Shown here piece by piece: positions 7,976 through 17,917 of a DNA stretch of 64,000 nt (within the stretch, counting starts at the first letter, position 1; each line of letters starts with the position of its first letter). A model generated the notes under the pieces. It was not told the DNA's origin. It searched no databases and saw only the letters and a list, made by a program, of their open reading frames with translations. The DNA is from Enterocloster lavalensis (lineage in GTDB: Bacteria; Bacillota; Clostridia; Lachnospirales; Lachnospiraceae), in assembly GCF_902364025.1 (NCBI RefSeq), contig NZ_CABJCG010000006.1, positions 186,001 through 250,000 of the forward strand. The letters run 5' to 3'. The translations under genes were made by a program, and so were the position numbers.

Positions 7976-9373
7976 TTATACTCCCCTTCCATCCCCTCCC
8001 TCACATCTCTCCCGCGCCCCGCATTTTTGCTCCTCCGCCAATTTCCACCGCAAATACGCCGCCATTCCCACTGCAATCAACGCCGCGGCCACGTCCGCCA
8101 CCGGCTGGGCGTAGAGGATTCCGTTTAATCCCCAGATTCCCGGCAAAATAAGGATCACCGGCACGAAGCAGATTCCCTGCCGGCAGGCGCCCAAAAAACA
8201 GCCCTCTTTCGCTTTCCCCATTGCCAGAAACAGGAATGAGTAGACCGTATAAAACCCAAAGACTACGAAGGATAAACCGTTGATCCGCAGCGCGGCCCGG
8301 CCCACCCGGATCATATCCAGGTCCCCCTTGGTGAACTTCGAGATCATTGGACCGGAAAATACCGCGGCCGCCAGTCCAAACGCAGCGCAGAAAACCGTGG
8401 ACCAGATGATGGAAATTTTCACCGCCTCACCCAAACGGTCATATTTTTTTGAACCATAGCTGTATCCGGCGATGGGCTGCAGCCCCTTCAAAAAGCCAAA
8501 AACCATCAGACTTCCCACGGACATGATTTTTGTCACCGCCCCCATGGCCGCAAGGGCGTAATCCCCATATTCCCGGGCCCTGTCGTTGATCATTGACATG
8601 GACAGGCTGGTCAGCAGCTGAAAGGCCATCGTTGGAATCCCAATTTTTAGAATCTCCGACATAATGTTGCCGGACAGGCGGAAATCCCTGATGCTGAAAC
8701 GAAACACGCTCCGTTTTCCCAGTATGTAGGCCAGATAGACCAGGGCGGAAAAGCACTGTGAAATCCCCGTGGCGATTGCCGCTCCGGCCACCCCTAAATC
8801 CAGCCCATAGATGAAAATCGGGTCCAGAACAAGGTTCAGCACAGCGCCCGCAAGCAGCACGCACATGGTGGTCTTAGCCGCCCCCTCGCTCGACACAATA
8901 TTATTCATGGTGACATTGAACACGTTAAAAATGGAGCAGACGATATAGATTCCTGTGTAGCTGAGCGCGTACGGCATCACGCTGTCGCTCGCCCCCAGCC
9001 GCCCAAGAATCGGCTCCAGCCAGATCACACAGCAGAAAATGACCAGCGCTCCCACAAAAATGCTGCTGTACAGGGCGGTGCTGGCCACCCGGTTGGCATT
9101 TTCCCGGTCCCCCTGTCCCAGCAGCCTGGAAAGGCAGGACGCCGCGCCGTTGCCGAACAGCAGGCCCAAACCGACTACCACCTGGCCCAGGGGAAACGCC
9201 ACCGTGATCGCTCCCATCTGGCTTGTGCCAAGTCCTCCCACAAAATAGGCGTCCACCAGATTGTACAGCGCGTTGATCATCATTCCGACCATGGTTGGAA
9301 GGCCCAGCGCCAGCAGTGCCCTGGGCACCGGCGCGTTTCCCAGCAATTCCATTTTTTTCTCATTCTCCTTCAT
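7976..9373 (-). CDS. MATE-family multidrug/toxin efflux transporter
   Basis: A 465-residue protein with about 12 hydrophobic segments in two related halves. The MATE-type N-terminus has GLPTMVGMMINALYNLVDAYFVG, and QPIAGYSYGSKKYDR lies in the second half. It is expected to export cationic compounds using an ion gradient. A 20-bp palindromic pair overlaps its promoter and a PadR gene is divergent, so PadR repression is likely. Substrates are unknown. Confidence 0.92.
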   Translation of the reverse strand: MKENEKKMELLGNAPVPRALLALGLPTMVGMMINALYNLVDAYFVGGLGTSQMGAITVAFPLGQVVVGLGLLFGNGAASCLSRLLGQGDRENANRVASTALYSSIFVGALVIFCCVIWLEPILGRLGASDSVMPYALSYTGIYIVCSIFNVFNVTMNNIVSSEGAAKTTMCVLLAGAVLNLVLDPIFIYGLDLGVAGAAIATGISQCFSALVYLAYILGKRSVFRFSIRDFRLSGNIMSEILKIGIPTMAFQLLTSLSMSMINDRAREYGDYALAAMGAVTKIMSVGSLMVFGFLKGLQPIAGYSYGSKKYDRLGEAVKISIIWSTVFCAAFGLAAAVFSGPMISKFTKGDLDMIRVGRAALRINGLSFVVFGFYTVYSFLFLAMGKAKEGCFLGACRQGICFVPVILILPGIWGLNGILYAQPVADVAAALIAVGMAAYLRWKLAEEQKCGARERCEGGDGRGV

Positions 9374-9407
9374 CCCGAAACTCTCCTTTCGATTTCCAAC
9401 TCCAACA

Positions 9408-9465
9408 ATATACTATAATTTATAGTAGCAAAATAAATATTACTATAAATTATAGTATATGTCAA
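9408..9465 (-). promoter_or_regulatory. MATE promoter with paired PadR-type operators
   Basis: On the minus strand, TTGACA (9460-9465) and TAATAT (9437-9442) are 17 bp apart. A perfect 20-bp inverted repeat pair (9408-9427 and 9441-9460, each itself near-palindromic, with core ACTATAATTTATAGT) fills the spacer and the start-site region. This placement is typical of repression. Confidence 0.75.
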
Positions 9466-9517
9466 GCGCAAAGAACCTCTCAAAACACGCGCTTTGCGGC
9501 TGCCCAGACACCCGCAC

Positions 9518-9557
9518 TTGACATATCCCGCCAATTATACTACTATATTTTATAGCA
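9518..9557 (+). promoter_or_regulatory. padR promoter with a third operator copy
   Basis: TTGACA (9518-9523), 17 bp, TACTAT (9541-9546). The segment 9541-9557 repeats the operator with 14 of 17 matches and covers the -10, which suggests autorepression. Confidence 0.7.
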
Positions 9558-9609
9558 AATACAAGTATTACCCTAATCCCATCCATTACAGACACAAAAG
9601 GAGGACCTT

Positions 9610-10137
9610 ATGGCAACCATCGATTTAATCGTTCTGGGAATATTAAAGCAGGAACCGTTAAGCGCCTACGACATTCAAAAACTGGTCGAATACCGCAACA
9701 TTTCAAGGTGGGTCAAAATCAGCACCCCCTCCATCTACAAAAAAGTGCTCCAGCTGGAGGAAAAAGGGCTGATCAAAAGCACCCTGGTCCGGGAGGGGAA
9801 AATGCCAGAGAAAGCGGTATACTCGCTGACTGAGGCGGGAGAATCCCAATGGGAAAACCTCATGCTGGAAATCTCCGAAAAACCCATTCATTTTTTCCTG
9901 GACTTTAACGCCGTGATCGTCAATCTGGCCGGCCTGACGCCGGAACACCAGGCTCGCTGTCTGGCAAATATTGAGAACAACATCAGGACCTTAAAGGCGT
10001 ATTTGGAAGAAAATATCCGCCAAAAGGAGGCGGAGCCCGATATTCCTGAAACCGGCATGGCCGTGTTACGGCAGCAATACACGCTGGCTCAGGCCGTGGA
10101 AACCTGGATCGCCACCCTGAAAAAGGATTTCGGCTGA
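9610..10137 (+). CDS. PadR-family transcriptional regulator
   Basis: A 175-residue regulator with an N-terminal winged helix (about 5-85; LGILKQEPLSAYDIQKLVE and LEEKGLI) and a C-terminal helical dimerisation part (about 90-170). It is divergent from the MATE pump and upstream of an ABC exporter. Three copies of one palindrome in the shared region make both directions probable targets. PadR proteins usually derepress efflux genes on binding a hydrophobic ligand. Confidence 0.92.
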   Translation: MATIDLIVLGILKQEPLSAYDIQKLVEYRNISRWVKISTPSIYKKVLQLEEKGLIKSTLVREGKMPEKAVYSLTEAGESQWENLMLEISEKPIHFFLDFNAVIVNLAGLTPEHQARCLANIENNIRTLKAYLEENIRQKEAEPDIPETGMAVLRQQYTLAQAVETWIATLKKDFG

Positions 10138-10184
10138 AAATCCGGCGTTCAAAAATTTTCCATCCATAGAAAACCCTCCACTTT

Positions 10185-10208
10185 ACCACCAATGTTCCCG
10201 TTGGTGGT
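10185..10208 (+). terminator. Hairpin between padR and the ABC exporter genes
   Basis: ACCACCAA pairs with TTGGTGGT, followed by ATTCTTTTG. The T-run is weak, so it may only attenuate readthrough into the ABC genes. Confidence 0.5.
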
Positions 10209-10243
10209 ATTCTTTTGTTGCAAAATCACAAGGAGGTAATGAA

Positions 10244-10975
10244 ATGCAGGAAGTAATCAAAGTAGAACAGCTTACAAAATCCTACGGCGCGCTGACGGCG
10301 GTGGATCACCTCAGCCTGTCCGTGGACCGCGGCACGGTGTTCGGGCTTTTGGGCGCCAACGGCGCGGGAAAAAGCACCGCAATCGAGTGCATCCTGGGGA
10401 CCAGAAAAGCGGACAGCGGCAGCGTCTCCATTCTTGGCCTAAGCCCGGAGGCGGATCGCCGGAAACTCTTTGAGCGGGTGGGCGTCCAATTTCAGGAGGC
10501 CAACTATCAGGACAAGATCACGCTGTGGGAGCTCTGCCAGGTCACGGCAGCCCTGTACCGGAAGCCAGCAGACCCCGCCGCTCTGCTGGATAAATTCGGA
10601 CTGTCCGGCAAGAAACGCTGCCCGGTAAAGGAACTGTCCGGCGGACAGCGGCAGCGCCTGTTTATTGTGCTGGCGCTCATCCCCAATCCGGAAGTCGTCT
10701 TTCTGGACGAGCTGACCACCGGACTGGACGCCAAGGCCAGGCGGGAGGTCTGGAACATCCTTTCAGACCTTAAAAAACAGGGCGTTACCATTTTTCTCAC
10801 CTCCCACTTCATGGACGAGGTGGAAAAACTGTGCGACCAGATCTGCATTTTAAAAAAAGGCAGGGCTGTGTTTCACGGCACCGTATCGGAAGCCATAAAA
10901 AACAGTCCCTGCAATCAGCTGGAGGACGCTTATCTCTGGTATACTGAGGAGGAATTGGAACATGAGAGCATTTAA
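10244..10975 (+). CDS. ABC transporter ATP-binding protein (drug/ABC-2 exporter type)
   Basis: A 243-residue ATPase with Walker A GANGAGKS (about 39-46), signature LSGGQRQR (about 136-143), Walker B VVFLDE followed by LTTGLD, and an H-loop in LTSHFMDEVEK. A strong AAGGAGG ribosome site precedes the ATG. It overlaps the following permease gene by 14 nt, so the two form an exporter with a homodimer or heterodimer arrangement typical of ABC-2 systems. Confidence 0.93.
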   Translation: MQEVIKVEQLTKSYGALTAVDHLSLSVDRGTVFGLLGANGAGKSTAIECILGTRKADSGSVSILGLSPEADRRKLFERVGVQFQEANYQDKITLWELCQVTAALYRKPADPAALLDKFGLSGKKRCPVKELSGGQRQRLFIVLALIPNPEVVFLDELTTGLDAKARREVWNILSDLKKQGVTIFLTSHFMDEVEKLCDQICILKKGRAVFHGTVSEAIKNSPCNQLEDAYLWYTEEELEHESI

Positions 10976-11705
10976 GACTATGATAAAAACAGAATTGAAA
11001 TTGTCGCTGCGGGGCATGGATATGTTTATCTTCGCCATCTGCGCCCCTCTGGTGGTTCTGGTGCTGCTGGGAATTCTGTATGGGGACAAGCCCGCCTTTG
11101 AGGGCGCCGGATACACCTTCCTGGAACAGTCCTTCGGGGCGCTCACCACCATCTCCATCTGCGCGGGCGGCGTGATGGGCCTGCCGCTCGTGGTGTCGGA
11201 ATACCGGAGCCGGCACATTCTGAAACGCTACCAGGTGACCCCCGTCAGCCCGGCCGTGATCCTTCTGGTCCAGGTCTCCATCTACACCCTGTACGCGGTC
11301 GTTTCCCTGGTCTCCCTGTACCTGACCGCGGCTCTGTTCTTTGGATACCGGTTTAACGGGTCGTGGACCGGCTTTCTGGGAGGCTACCTGCTGGTGCTGG
11401 TATCCATGTTCTCCATCGGCATGATGGTGGGCGGCATCGCCCCGGACGCCAAGACCGCCGGGGTCATTGCCAGCCTTCTGTATTTCCCTATGCTGATCTT
11501 CTCCGGGGCCACGCTGCCCTATGAGGTCATGCCCGGCCCCCTGAGGCAGGCGGCCGGTCTCCTGCCGCTGACTCAGGGAATCAAGCTGTTAAAGGCCGCC
11601 TCTCTGGGGCTGCCCGCAGAAAGCGTGCGCCTTCCGATCCTTCTCATGGCGGCCATCGCCGGGGTGTGCGCCCTGGTTTCCCTCCGCTTCTTCAAGTGGG
11701 AATAA
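10962..11705 (+). CDS. ABC-2 type transporter permease
   Basis: A 247-residue membrane protein with about six hydrophobic helices and the ABC-2 pattern in its second half (IAPDAKTAGVIASLLYFPMLIFSGATLP, shown by its GATLP end). It partners the ATPase encoded just upstream. Together they probably export a drug, peptide or lipid under PadR control. Confidence 0.9.
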   Translation: MRAFKTMIKTELKLSLRGMDMFIFAICAPLVVLVLLGILYGDKPAFEGAGYTFLEQSFGALTTISICAGGVMGLPLVVSEYRSRHILKRYQVTPVSPAVILLVQVSIYTLYAVVSLVSLYLTAALFFGYRFNGSWTGFLGGYLLVLVSMFSIGMMVGGIAPDAKTAGVIASLLYFPMLIFSGATLPYEVMPGPLRQAAGLLPLTQGIKLLKAASLGLPAESVRLPILLMAAIAGVCALVSLRFFKWE

Positions 11706-11726
11706 GGGCCGTTAATCCCGGCCCTT
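11704..11726. terminator. Convergent hairpin between the permease and histidine kinase genes
   Basis: AAGGGCCG and CGGCCCTT form an 8-bp stem that spans the stop codons of both converging genes, which are only 6 bp apart. No T-run is present. Confidence 0.45.
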
Positions 11727-14700
11727 CCCGCTGCCGTTCAACACGTTCCGCAGGCTGCCCCGCAGTATCTCCACGTCGATGGGCTTGGCCACATGGGCGG
11801 TCATGCCCGCCTCCATAGCCGCCTTCACATCCTCCGCAAAAGCGTTGGCCGTCATGGCGATGATGGGAATAACCGCTGCGTCCGGCCGCTCCATGCTGCG
11901 GATGGCTCTGGTGACTTCGTACCCATTCATTTCCGGCATCTGGACGTCCATCAGGATGGCGTCGTAGGTGCCGGGAGCCGCCTCCGCAAATGCCCGCACC
12001 GCCTGGGCTCCGTCCTGGCGCACCACAGTTTTGGCCCCATACATGGAGAGCAGCTCGCAGAGTATCTCAGCATTGATCTCGTTGTCCTCCGCCACTAAAA
12101 ACAGCCGCCCGCCAAAGGTCCTGCGGTTCACCTCGTCCGCGTACTGCCGCCCGTCCGGCCCGCCTTCACGCTCCGCGCCGCCCTCTCCTCCGGGCTCCGC
12201 GATCTCGCCTTCCAGCTCCACCTGAAATACCGTGCCCTGGTGCAGCCGGCTCTCCACCGAGATCGCTCCGCCCATCAGGTTCACCAGCCCCTTGGTGATG
12301 CTGAGACCCAGGCCGGTTCCCTCCACACGGGTGGTCTGCCTGCTGCGGGTAAAGGGTTCGAACACATGTTTCAAAAATTCTTCCGTCATACCCACCCCGG
12401 TGTCGCGCACCGTAAACCGGTACCGGGCGCAGCGCCCGTCCGCGGCCGGAATCTCCTCCGCCTCAAAGTCCACGCGGCCTCCCTCCGGGGTGTATTTCAC
12501 CGCATTGCTCAGAATGTTGATCAGGATCTGATTGATCCGCAGCGCATCCCCGTAGAAGCAGGGATGCGCGATCTCCCCTGCCTGGATTCGGAACTCAAGT
12601 CCCGCCGCCCTGGCCTGGGAGGACATAATCGCGGAGAGCTGCCCCAGCATCTCATGGATGGAAATCCGCATGCGGTTCAAGGTGATCTGGGAGCTCTCAA
12701 TCTTGCTCATGTCCAGAATATCGTTGATCAGGCTCAACAGGTGTCTGGAGGAAATGGATATCTTCTGCAGGCAGTCCGCCACCCGCTCCTGATCCCCCAA
12801 ATGGGCCATTGCCAGGGCGGTCATGCCCATGATCGCGTTCATGGGAGTGCGGATATCGTGGCTCATGGTGGAGAGAAAATCGCTCTTGGCCCGGTTCGCA
12901 TCCTCGGCCCGCACCAGCGCATTCTCCAGCTCCCGCTTGGTCCGGCGCTCCGCCGCCAGCATGTCCGTCACATCCGCCCGCACCAGGCAGATAGTTCCGT
13001 GGTTCACATCACCCCACATGACATTGACCTGCTTGAAACGCTCCTGCCCGTCCTCGCTGCATGAAAATAGGAAGTCGTATCCGCCTGGCTTTTCTTCCAG
13101 TTTTTTCCTCATGATCTCAATCCGGAACTGACGGCGCGCTTCCTTCTGATCCGCCTCCGAGGCATGATGGTCCACAAAGCGGCCGACGGCATCGCTGTAC
13201 TGCTCCACAAAATAAGGGGGCAGGTTTTCCAGCACCGTCTCCCGGGTGTAAAGTGTCAGGCTTCTCTGGCTGATATTGATAAATCCCGCCAGCTCAAAGG
13301 TATACGCGATCACATGGAGCATCCCCTGCTGTTCCCGGACGGATTCCGTGATGTCCGCCCTCGCAACGCAGACCCGGGACAGACGCAGGTCCACCGCCGA
13401 GATCGTGATGTTCTTGGTGCGGATGCCGCCGTTTAAGTCCACCATGGAAAACGCCAGGGTGTAGGAGCTCTCCCGCTCCAGTCTCTTCAAAATATAGGCC
13501 GGATCCAGCGCCTGGCGCATGCGCGCCCGGTCCCGGGGCACCACCTCGTGCAGCAGCACGTCCTCCACCCGCCGGGAATAGACGCCGCCGCCGTCCCGAA
13601 TTCCGCTGTCCAGCTCATCGCCGGAGAGCAGGTAATACCGGTCCTGCCTCAGATCCACGTCCGAGATAAAGTCGTAGCCCTTTGCGGATATCTGCTTCAT
13701 GATCCGGTCCTCAATGGTCCGGCGGGTAATGTCCGTAACGGTCAGAATTCCGGTGACGTCTCCACTGTCCGGGGTGGCCACCAGGGACATATTGACCAGG
13801 ACATACCGGCCCGTCTCCTCCTTGGGCGGACGCATAAAGCATTCCAGGCGCCGCTCCACATCCCCTCTCTGAAACGCCTCCAACGCCGGTTTGTTCAGAT
13901 AAATGTCCAGGAATTTCCGCCGTTCCTCCTCGTCCACCACCAAACTGCCCAGGCCGGTGAAAAAGTCCTCCCGCACCGACCCGAAGGTTCCCAGCAAATT
14001 GGAATCCGTATAATCGATAATCTCCAGAATCTGGTTCTGGGTGATATTGCAGTGGCCCAGCACCAGGGCGTCCGGCCCCTGAGTCTGGTAGTGCTGCATG
14101 ATCAGATCCTTGTACTGCTGCCGCAGCCTGCTCTGCTCCTCGCGCTCCCTTGTCATGTCGCGGTACACGGAATAAACCCGGGCCTCGCCCGCCTCGCTCT
14201 GAATCAGGGACAGAGTGTTTTTCACCCACACGTAACCTCCGCCGCCCTTTCGCAGCCGGTAGACGATCTCGCAGTGGTTCTCATCCCCGGCGATGTATTC
14301 CGCCATCTGCCGGTTGACATACCCGCGGTCCTCCGGATGCACGCCCTCCATGGCATCCCGCCGGTACAGCTCCCAGGCCTGGTCCATGGTCATCTCCGTC
14401 ATGGCGGCAAAGCCCTCGGACATAAACTCCGGCTCCATTTTCCCCTGCGCATCGCGCCGGACCACCGCAACGCCGCCGGGCAGATTTTTCAGGACCGTCT
14501 CAAAATACTGCGCCAGCCGCTCCTTCTCCCTGCGCAGCTCAACCGCCCCGGTCACATCCCGGACGATCTTCACGTAGGCAGGGATCCCGTTCCAGTCCGT
14601 CTCCCGGAAGGACGTGCTGTAAAAATGCCCGGTCTCCGGCACAATCATCTCGTGCTCCTGCCCGTCCGGCTCCCGCGTCCTCAGCGAACAGTATTCACAG

Positions 14701-16040
14701 GGTTCATCCTTCCCGTACAGGGCCTGGTAACATTTCTGCCCCACCCCTTCCCGCCCCTCCGCAAAGAGCCGTTTGGACTCATTGACGTAGAGCAGGTCAT
14801 AATTTTCTTTCTCAATCACATAGATCCCGTCCGCCAGGTCGCCTGAAAGGCTCTGAAACAGGCGGTTTTCCGCGGACAAGCCGGTAAATACGGCGTAAAA
14901 CTTCGCGCGGTCCGCCAACGGCCCGATTCTCCTGCCGTTTAAGTGAATCCAAATCAGGCGGCCGTCCTTGTGGCGCATGCGGTAGGATACGTCCAGCACC
15001 TCCCCGCTGGCCAGCGCCGCCCTGGCCGCGGCGCTCACCCGGTCCCGGTCGTGCTCACAGACCAGATTCATGGCATCGCGCCCGGCCAGACGCCCGTACT
15101 CTTCCCTGGTATGCCCGGAAAGCTTCATCACTCCGTCGGAGAAATAGAGGAGCACAAAACGCCCGTCCTCGATCTGATAGCTGGCGATGCCCCCCGGAAT
15201 GGAATTGACCAGGTGCTCCATCTCCTGCCTGGCCTCCTTCAGATCCGTGATATTGTGGAATACGCAGTGGAGCAGCGGGAAGCCGTCCTCCTCCCCGATC
15301 CACTTGACCTGCGCGCGGACCCAGACGATATGACCGTCCCGGTGCTGTTTGCGGAATTCCATAGTGTCCAGCCCCTTTGTGCGGATCACTTCCAGCGCCC
15401 GGGTAACCACCTCGGCCGTGTCCTCCCAGTAGGTCATATTCGCCGCATCGCCCTTGGCCAGCTCCCGGTACTCCTCCGGCGTATAGCCGGACAGTTCCGG
15501 CACACCATCCGAAAAGTACACGGTCTCAAACCGGTCGGAGACCTTGTAAATGGCAACGCCGCCCGGAATCGCATTGATGATGTCCTGCAGCTCCTCGTTG
15601 GCTTCCGCCAGCTCCCGTTCCAGCCAGCTCAGCCCGGCCTCGCGTTCCTTCTGTCCCCCGTCTTTTCCGCTTCGGGCCACGATCAGGCTTTTAACCCGCC
15701 ATTCCCCGCCGTCCAGCGCCAGCACGGCAAACACGCTCCGGTGGATAACCGCCCGGGAGTTGTACAGCGTCAGCTCCACGGTCAGACTGCACACGCCTTC
15801 CGCCAGAGTCTGCTCACAGAATTCGGAAAAAATGCAGACAAACGGCTCCTGAATATTCCGAACCGCCTCCCCAATGCGCCGGGTCATCCCCTCCACGCCG
15901 TGGACCAAACCAAAGCCGCCGGGATTCACAATCTCCACGTCCCTCACCGACAGGGCCGCCGCCAGCTCCACATTCCGCTGTTCATACCAGGCGCGACAAA
16001 ATGCTTTCAGCGTTTCCCTGGCCGTTCTCTGCATATCCAT
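11712..16040 (-). CDS. Hybrid histidine kinase with SnoaL-like and multiple PAS domains
   Basis: A 1442-residue sensor. The order is an N-terminal SnoaL/NTF2-like domain (about 5-125), a short coil, at least four recognisable PAS-type units (repeats of the IPGGVAIY...YFSDG...SGYTPEEY pattern near 150, 275, 400 and 520) with more PAS-like sequence to about 1030, HisKA ([15 protein letters not shown], His about 1061), HATPase with [12 protein letters not shown], then a receiver domain with phospho-acceptor Asp about 1365 ([11 protein letters not shown]). No transmembrane segment was seen, so it is likely cytoplasmic. The start at 16040 is used because GGAGGA precedes it and the upstream ATG at 16163 lies inside the promoter. 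No cognate output regulator is adjacent. Confidence 0.92.
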   Translation of the reverse strand: MDMQRTARETLKAFCRAWYEQRNVELAAALSVRDVEIVNPGGFGLVHGVEGMTRRIGEAVRNIQEPFVCIFSEFCEQTLAEGVCSLTVELTLYNSRAVIHRSVFAVLALDGGEWRVKSLIVARSGKDGGQKEREAGLSWLERELAEANEELQDIINAIPGGVAIYKVSDRFETVYFSDGVPELSGYTPEEYRELAKGDAANMTYWEDTAEVVTRALEVIRTKGLDTMEFRKQHRDGHIVWVRAQVKWIGEEDGFPLLHCVFHNITDLKEARQEMEHLVNSIPGGIASYQIEDGRFVLLYFSDGVMKLSGHTREEYGRLAGRDAMNLVCEHDRDRVSAAARAALASGEVLDVSYRMRHKDGRLIWIHLNGRRIGPLADRAKFYAVFTGLSAENRLFQSLSGDLADGIYVIEKENYDLLYVNESKRLFAEGREGVGQKCYQALYGKDEPCEYCSLRTREPDGQEHEMIVPETGHFYSTSFRETDWNGIPAYVKIVRDVTGAVELRREKERLAQYFETVLKNLPGGVAVVRRDAQGKMEPEFMSEGFAAMTEMTMDQAWELYRRDAMEGVHPEDRGYVNRQMAEYIAGDENHCEIVYRLRKGGGGYVWVKNTLSLIQSEAGEARVYSVYRDMTREREEQSRLRQQYKDLIMQHYQTQGPDALVLGHCNITQNQILEIIDYTDSNLLGTFGSVREDFFTGLGSLVVDEEERRKFLDIYLNKPALEAFQRGDVERRLECFMRPPKEETGRYVLVNMSLVATPDSGDVTGILTVTDITRRTIEDRIMKQISAKGYDFISDVDLRQDRYYLLSGDELDSGIRDGGGVYSRRVEDVLLHEVVPRDRARMRQALDPAYILKRLERESSYTLAFSMVDLNGGIRTKNITISAVDLRLSRVCVARADITESVREQQGMLHVIAYTFELAGFINISQRSLTLYTRETVLENLPPYFVEQYSDAVGRFVDHHASEADQKEARRQFRIEIMRKKLEEKPGGYDFLFSCSEDGQERFKQVNVMWGDVNHGTICLVRADVTDMLAAERRTKRELENALVRAEDANRAKSDFLSTMSHDIRTPMNAIMGMTALAMAHLGDQERVADCLQKISISSRHLLSLINDILDMSKIESSQITLNRMRISIHEMLGQLSAIMSSQARAAGLEFRIQAGEIAHPCFYGDALRINQILINILSNAVKYTPEGGRVDFEAEEIPAADGRCARYRFTVRDTGVGMTEEFLKHVFEPFTRSRQTTRVEGTGLGLSITKGLVNLMGGAISVESRLHQGTVFQVELEGEIAEPGGEGGAEREGGPDGRQYADEVNRRTFGGRLFLVAEDNEINAEILCELLSMYGAKTVVRQDGAQAVRAFAEAAPGTYDAILMDVQMPEMNGYEVTRAIRSMERPDAAVIPIIAMTANAFAEDVKAAMEAGMTAHVAKPIDVEILRGSLRNVLNGSGKGRD

Positions 16041-16161
16041 CTGCTCGTTCCTCCACCCGGGCGGCGCTCTCCCCGGCGCCTTCCCCAACACAGCCCAGCT
16101 TCCGGCCCCTCCGGCGCTGCCGCTGTCCCAATCGGTTTCCTTCTCTCCATATATGACTCTC

Positions 16162-16190
16162 ATTTTATCATAGATTCCAAAATCCTACAA
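16162..16190 (-). promoter_or_regulatory. Promoter of the hybrid histidine kinase
   Basis: On the minus strand, TTGTAG (16185-16190) and TAAAAT (16162-16167) are 17 bp apart, giving a leader of about 115 nt. Confidence 0.6.
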
Positions 16191-16206
16191 TCTATTTAAA
16201 ATTCCC

Positions 16207-16313
16207 CGTATCTGTTCAGTACCTTCACAGATACGAGCAAAAATCCATTTAAAGTCGACTTCGTCGATGGGATTTTTGCCTGCAGGCTTAGGCGCTCATA
16301 CGGTCAGCGCAGC
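16207..16313. other. Cluster of hairpins upstream of the kinase promoter
   Basis: Three adjacent stems are visible: CGTATCTGT/ACAGATACG (16207-16235); GCAAAAATCC/GGATTTTTGC (16236-16279), which encloses TCGAC-TTC-GTCGA; and GCGCA/TGCGC a little further right. The intergenic stretch 16041-16469 otherwise holds only the kinase promoter and leader and the S41 terminator. The function of the cluster is unknown. Confidence 0.55.
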
Positions 16314-16385
16314 AAGTGCGCAGACCCGCTAAATAGTTACAATTCCCCACACATTCCTCACACAGAAACACCTTCCAAAACGCAT

Positions 16386-16434
16386 CAAAACAGGAGGCGC
16401 AGCCCCCGGCCTTCCGCCGTCATCTGCGCCTCCT
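16386..16434 (-). terminator. Terminator after the S41 protease gene
   Basis: AGGAGGCGCAG and CTGCGCCTCCT form an 11-bp stem with a 21-nt loop, followed on the minus strand by GTTTTG. Between it and the stop lies a degenerate inverted copy of the end of the 40-bp repeat (CAGCGGCCCATTGCA). Confidence 0.6.
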
Positions 16435-16469
16435 AAATCATTCCTTGCAATGGGCCGCTGGCCCGAAAC

Positions 16470-17861
16470 TCAACCCGGATTCCCAGCTCCGATCTCGTCC
16501 TTCACCACTTCCACCGCGCGCTGCACCTGGTTGTCCTCCTCGGGCTTCACCACCGCCTGGGTCTTTAACTCCTCGTCCAGTTCCACCACCACGTCCGGCT
16601 CAATGCCCTTTCCGTGGAGGTCAAAGCCGCTGGGGGTATAGTAGTGGCTCACCGTGATCTTGATGGCGGAACCGTCGCCCAGGGGCATCAGGCTCTGCAC
16701 GATTCCTTTGCCATAGGAGGTGGTTCCAACTACAGTCACCCAGTTGTAATCCTTGAGCGCACCGGTCAGCACCTCGGAGGCGCTGGCCGACTCGCCGTTG
16801 ATCAGCACCGCGATGGGCAGGTCCACCTGGTGGCCGTCGGAAGCGGTGTAGTGATCGCCCTTTCCGTTCTTGTCCGCCGTGTAAACGATCATGGTTTTCC
16901 CCTCGCCCTTGTCGTAGCGGGTCAAATTGTCGGGCAGAAGATAGTCCGCGATGTCCACAGCGCCGTTTAACACGCCGCCGGGATTGCTGCGCAGATCCAG
17001 CACCAGCCCTTTCATCCCCTGGGACTCCAGATCGTCCAGCGCATCCTTGAACTGCTGGGTGGTGACCAGGTCAAACTGCGTGATCATAATGTAGCCGATC
17101 TGATCCGCCAGCATCTGATGCTCCACCGTGGGCACCTCGATGCTCCGTCTGGTCAGCGTCATCTCCACATACTCGTCCTTCTCCTGGCGGTACACAGTAA
17201 TGTGGACCTGGCTGCCCTCCTGGCCCTTGATGTAGTTGTTCACCAGAATGGTCAGGCTCTCGTTGGCCACCACCTTGTCCTCCACCTTGTAGAGGATATC
17301 GCCGGGCTTCATTCCCGCCTCAAAGGCAGGCGAGTTCTCAAACACGCGCACAATGGTGCACAGGCCGGTATTCCGGTTCTGGCTCAACATAGCGCCGATG
17401 CCGGAGTAAACGCCCTCGGTGCTCTCCTGCATCTCCTTGTAATCCTCAGCCGTGTAATACTCGGAGTAGGGATCGTCCAGACCTGCAAGCATCCCCTTGT
17501 AGATGTAATCTTCCACATTCTCCATATCCTCGTCGTAGAGGAAATACCGGTCGATGATATTCTGAATCAGGGACATTTTCGTGTTGATCTGCTCATAATC
17601 CAGCTCGTTCCCAGCCGTCTCCTTGCCGTCGGTGATTCCGGGCCCCGTCTGGGAGGCCTCCGGGCGGCTTCCGCCCCGCCCCATACTCCTGCTGAACAGG
17701 TAAATCCCCAAAGACATGCCCACCACGATCAGACCGGCGAATACCGTCACAAGAGCGCCCGCTAAGACGCCATGCCAGAAACGGCTGTTTCCCTCCGGAC
17801 GCCTGGGCGGCATCGGATTCTCCTGGTTCATATTCTCGTTGAAATTGTTCTGATTATCCAC
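16470..17861 (-). CDS. C-terminal processing peptidase, S41 family
   Basis: A 463-residue membrane-anchored extracytoplasmic serine protease. One transmembrane segment (about 28-55) is followed by a PDZ domain (about 130-220; VYSGIGAML, GMKPGDILYKVED) and an S41 domain with the Ser/Lys dyad: Ser near 357 in NGESASASEV and Lys near 387 in YGKGIVQ. The start codon is GTG at 17861 with AGGAGACAG upstream. It lies in a run with an LytM hydrolase and ftsEX, which suggests a role in processing or turnover of septal or cell-wall proteins. Confidence 0.92.
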   Translation of the reverse strand: MDNQNNFNENMNQENPMPPRRPEGNSRFWHGVLAGALVTVFAGLIVVGMSLGIYLFSRSMGRGGSRPEASQTGPGITDGKETAGNELDYEQINTKMSLIQNIIDRYFLYDEDMENVEDYIYKGMLAGLDDPYSEYYTAEDYKEMQESTEGVYSGIGAMLSQNRNTGLCTIVRVFENSPAFEAGMKPGDILYKVEDKVVANESLTILVNNYIKGQEGSQVHITVYRQEKDEYVEMTLTRRSIEVPTVEHQMLADQIGYIMITQFDLVTTQQFKDALDDLESQGMKGLVLDLRSNPGGVLNGAVDIADYLLPDNLTRYDKGEGKTMIVYTADKNGKGDHYTASDGHQVDLPIAVLINGESASASEVLTGALKDYNWVTVVGTTSYGKGIVQSLMPLGDGSAIKITVSHYYTPSGFDLHGKGIEPDVVVELDEELKTQAVVKPEEDNQVQRAVEVVKDEIGAGNPG

Positions 17862-17917
17862 TTTCTGTCTCCTATCTGTCCGCTACACTTCATCTTCCCG
17901 CAGCCTGCTTTGATCCA

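Noticed and set aside
9408..9460. Second invertible segment at the PadR region
   Set aside because: The inverted copies are only 13 bp apart, no recombinase is near, and a third copy sits on another promoter; operators explain this better.
13548..16199. Two plus-strand ORFs of over 400 residues
   Set aside because: Both are antisense to the hybrid histidine kinase and have no recognisable motifs.
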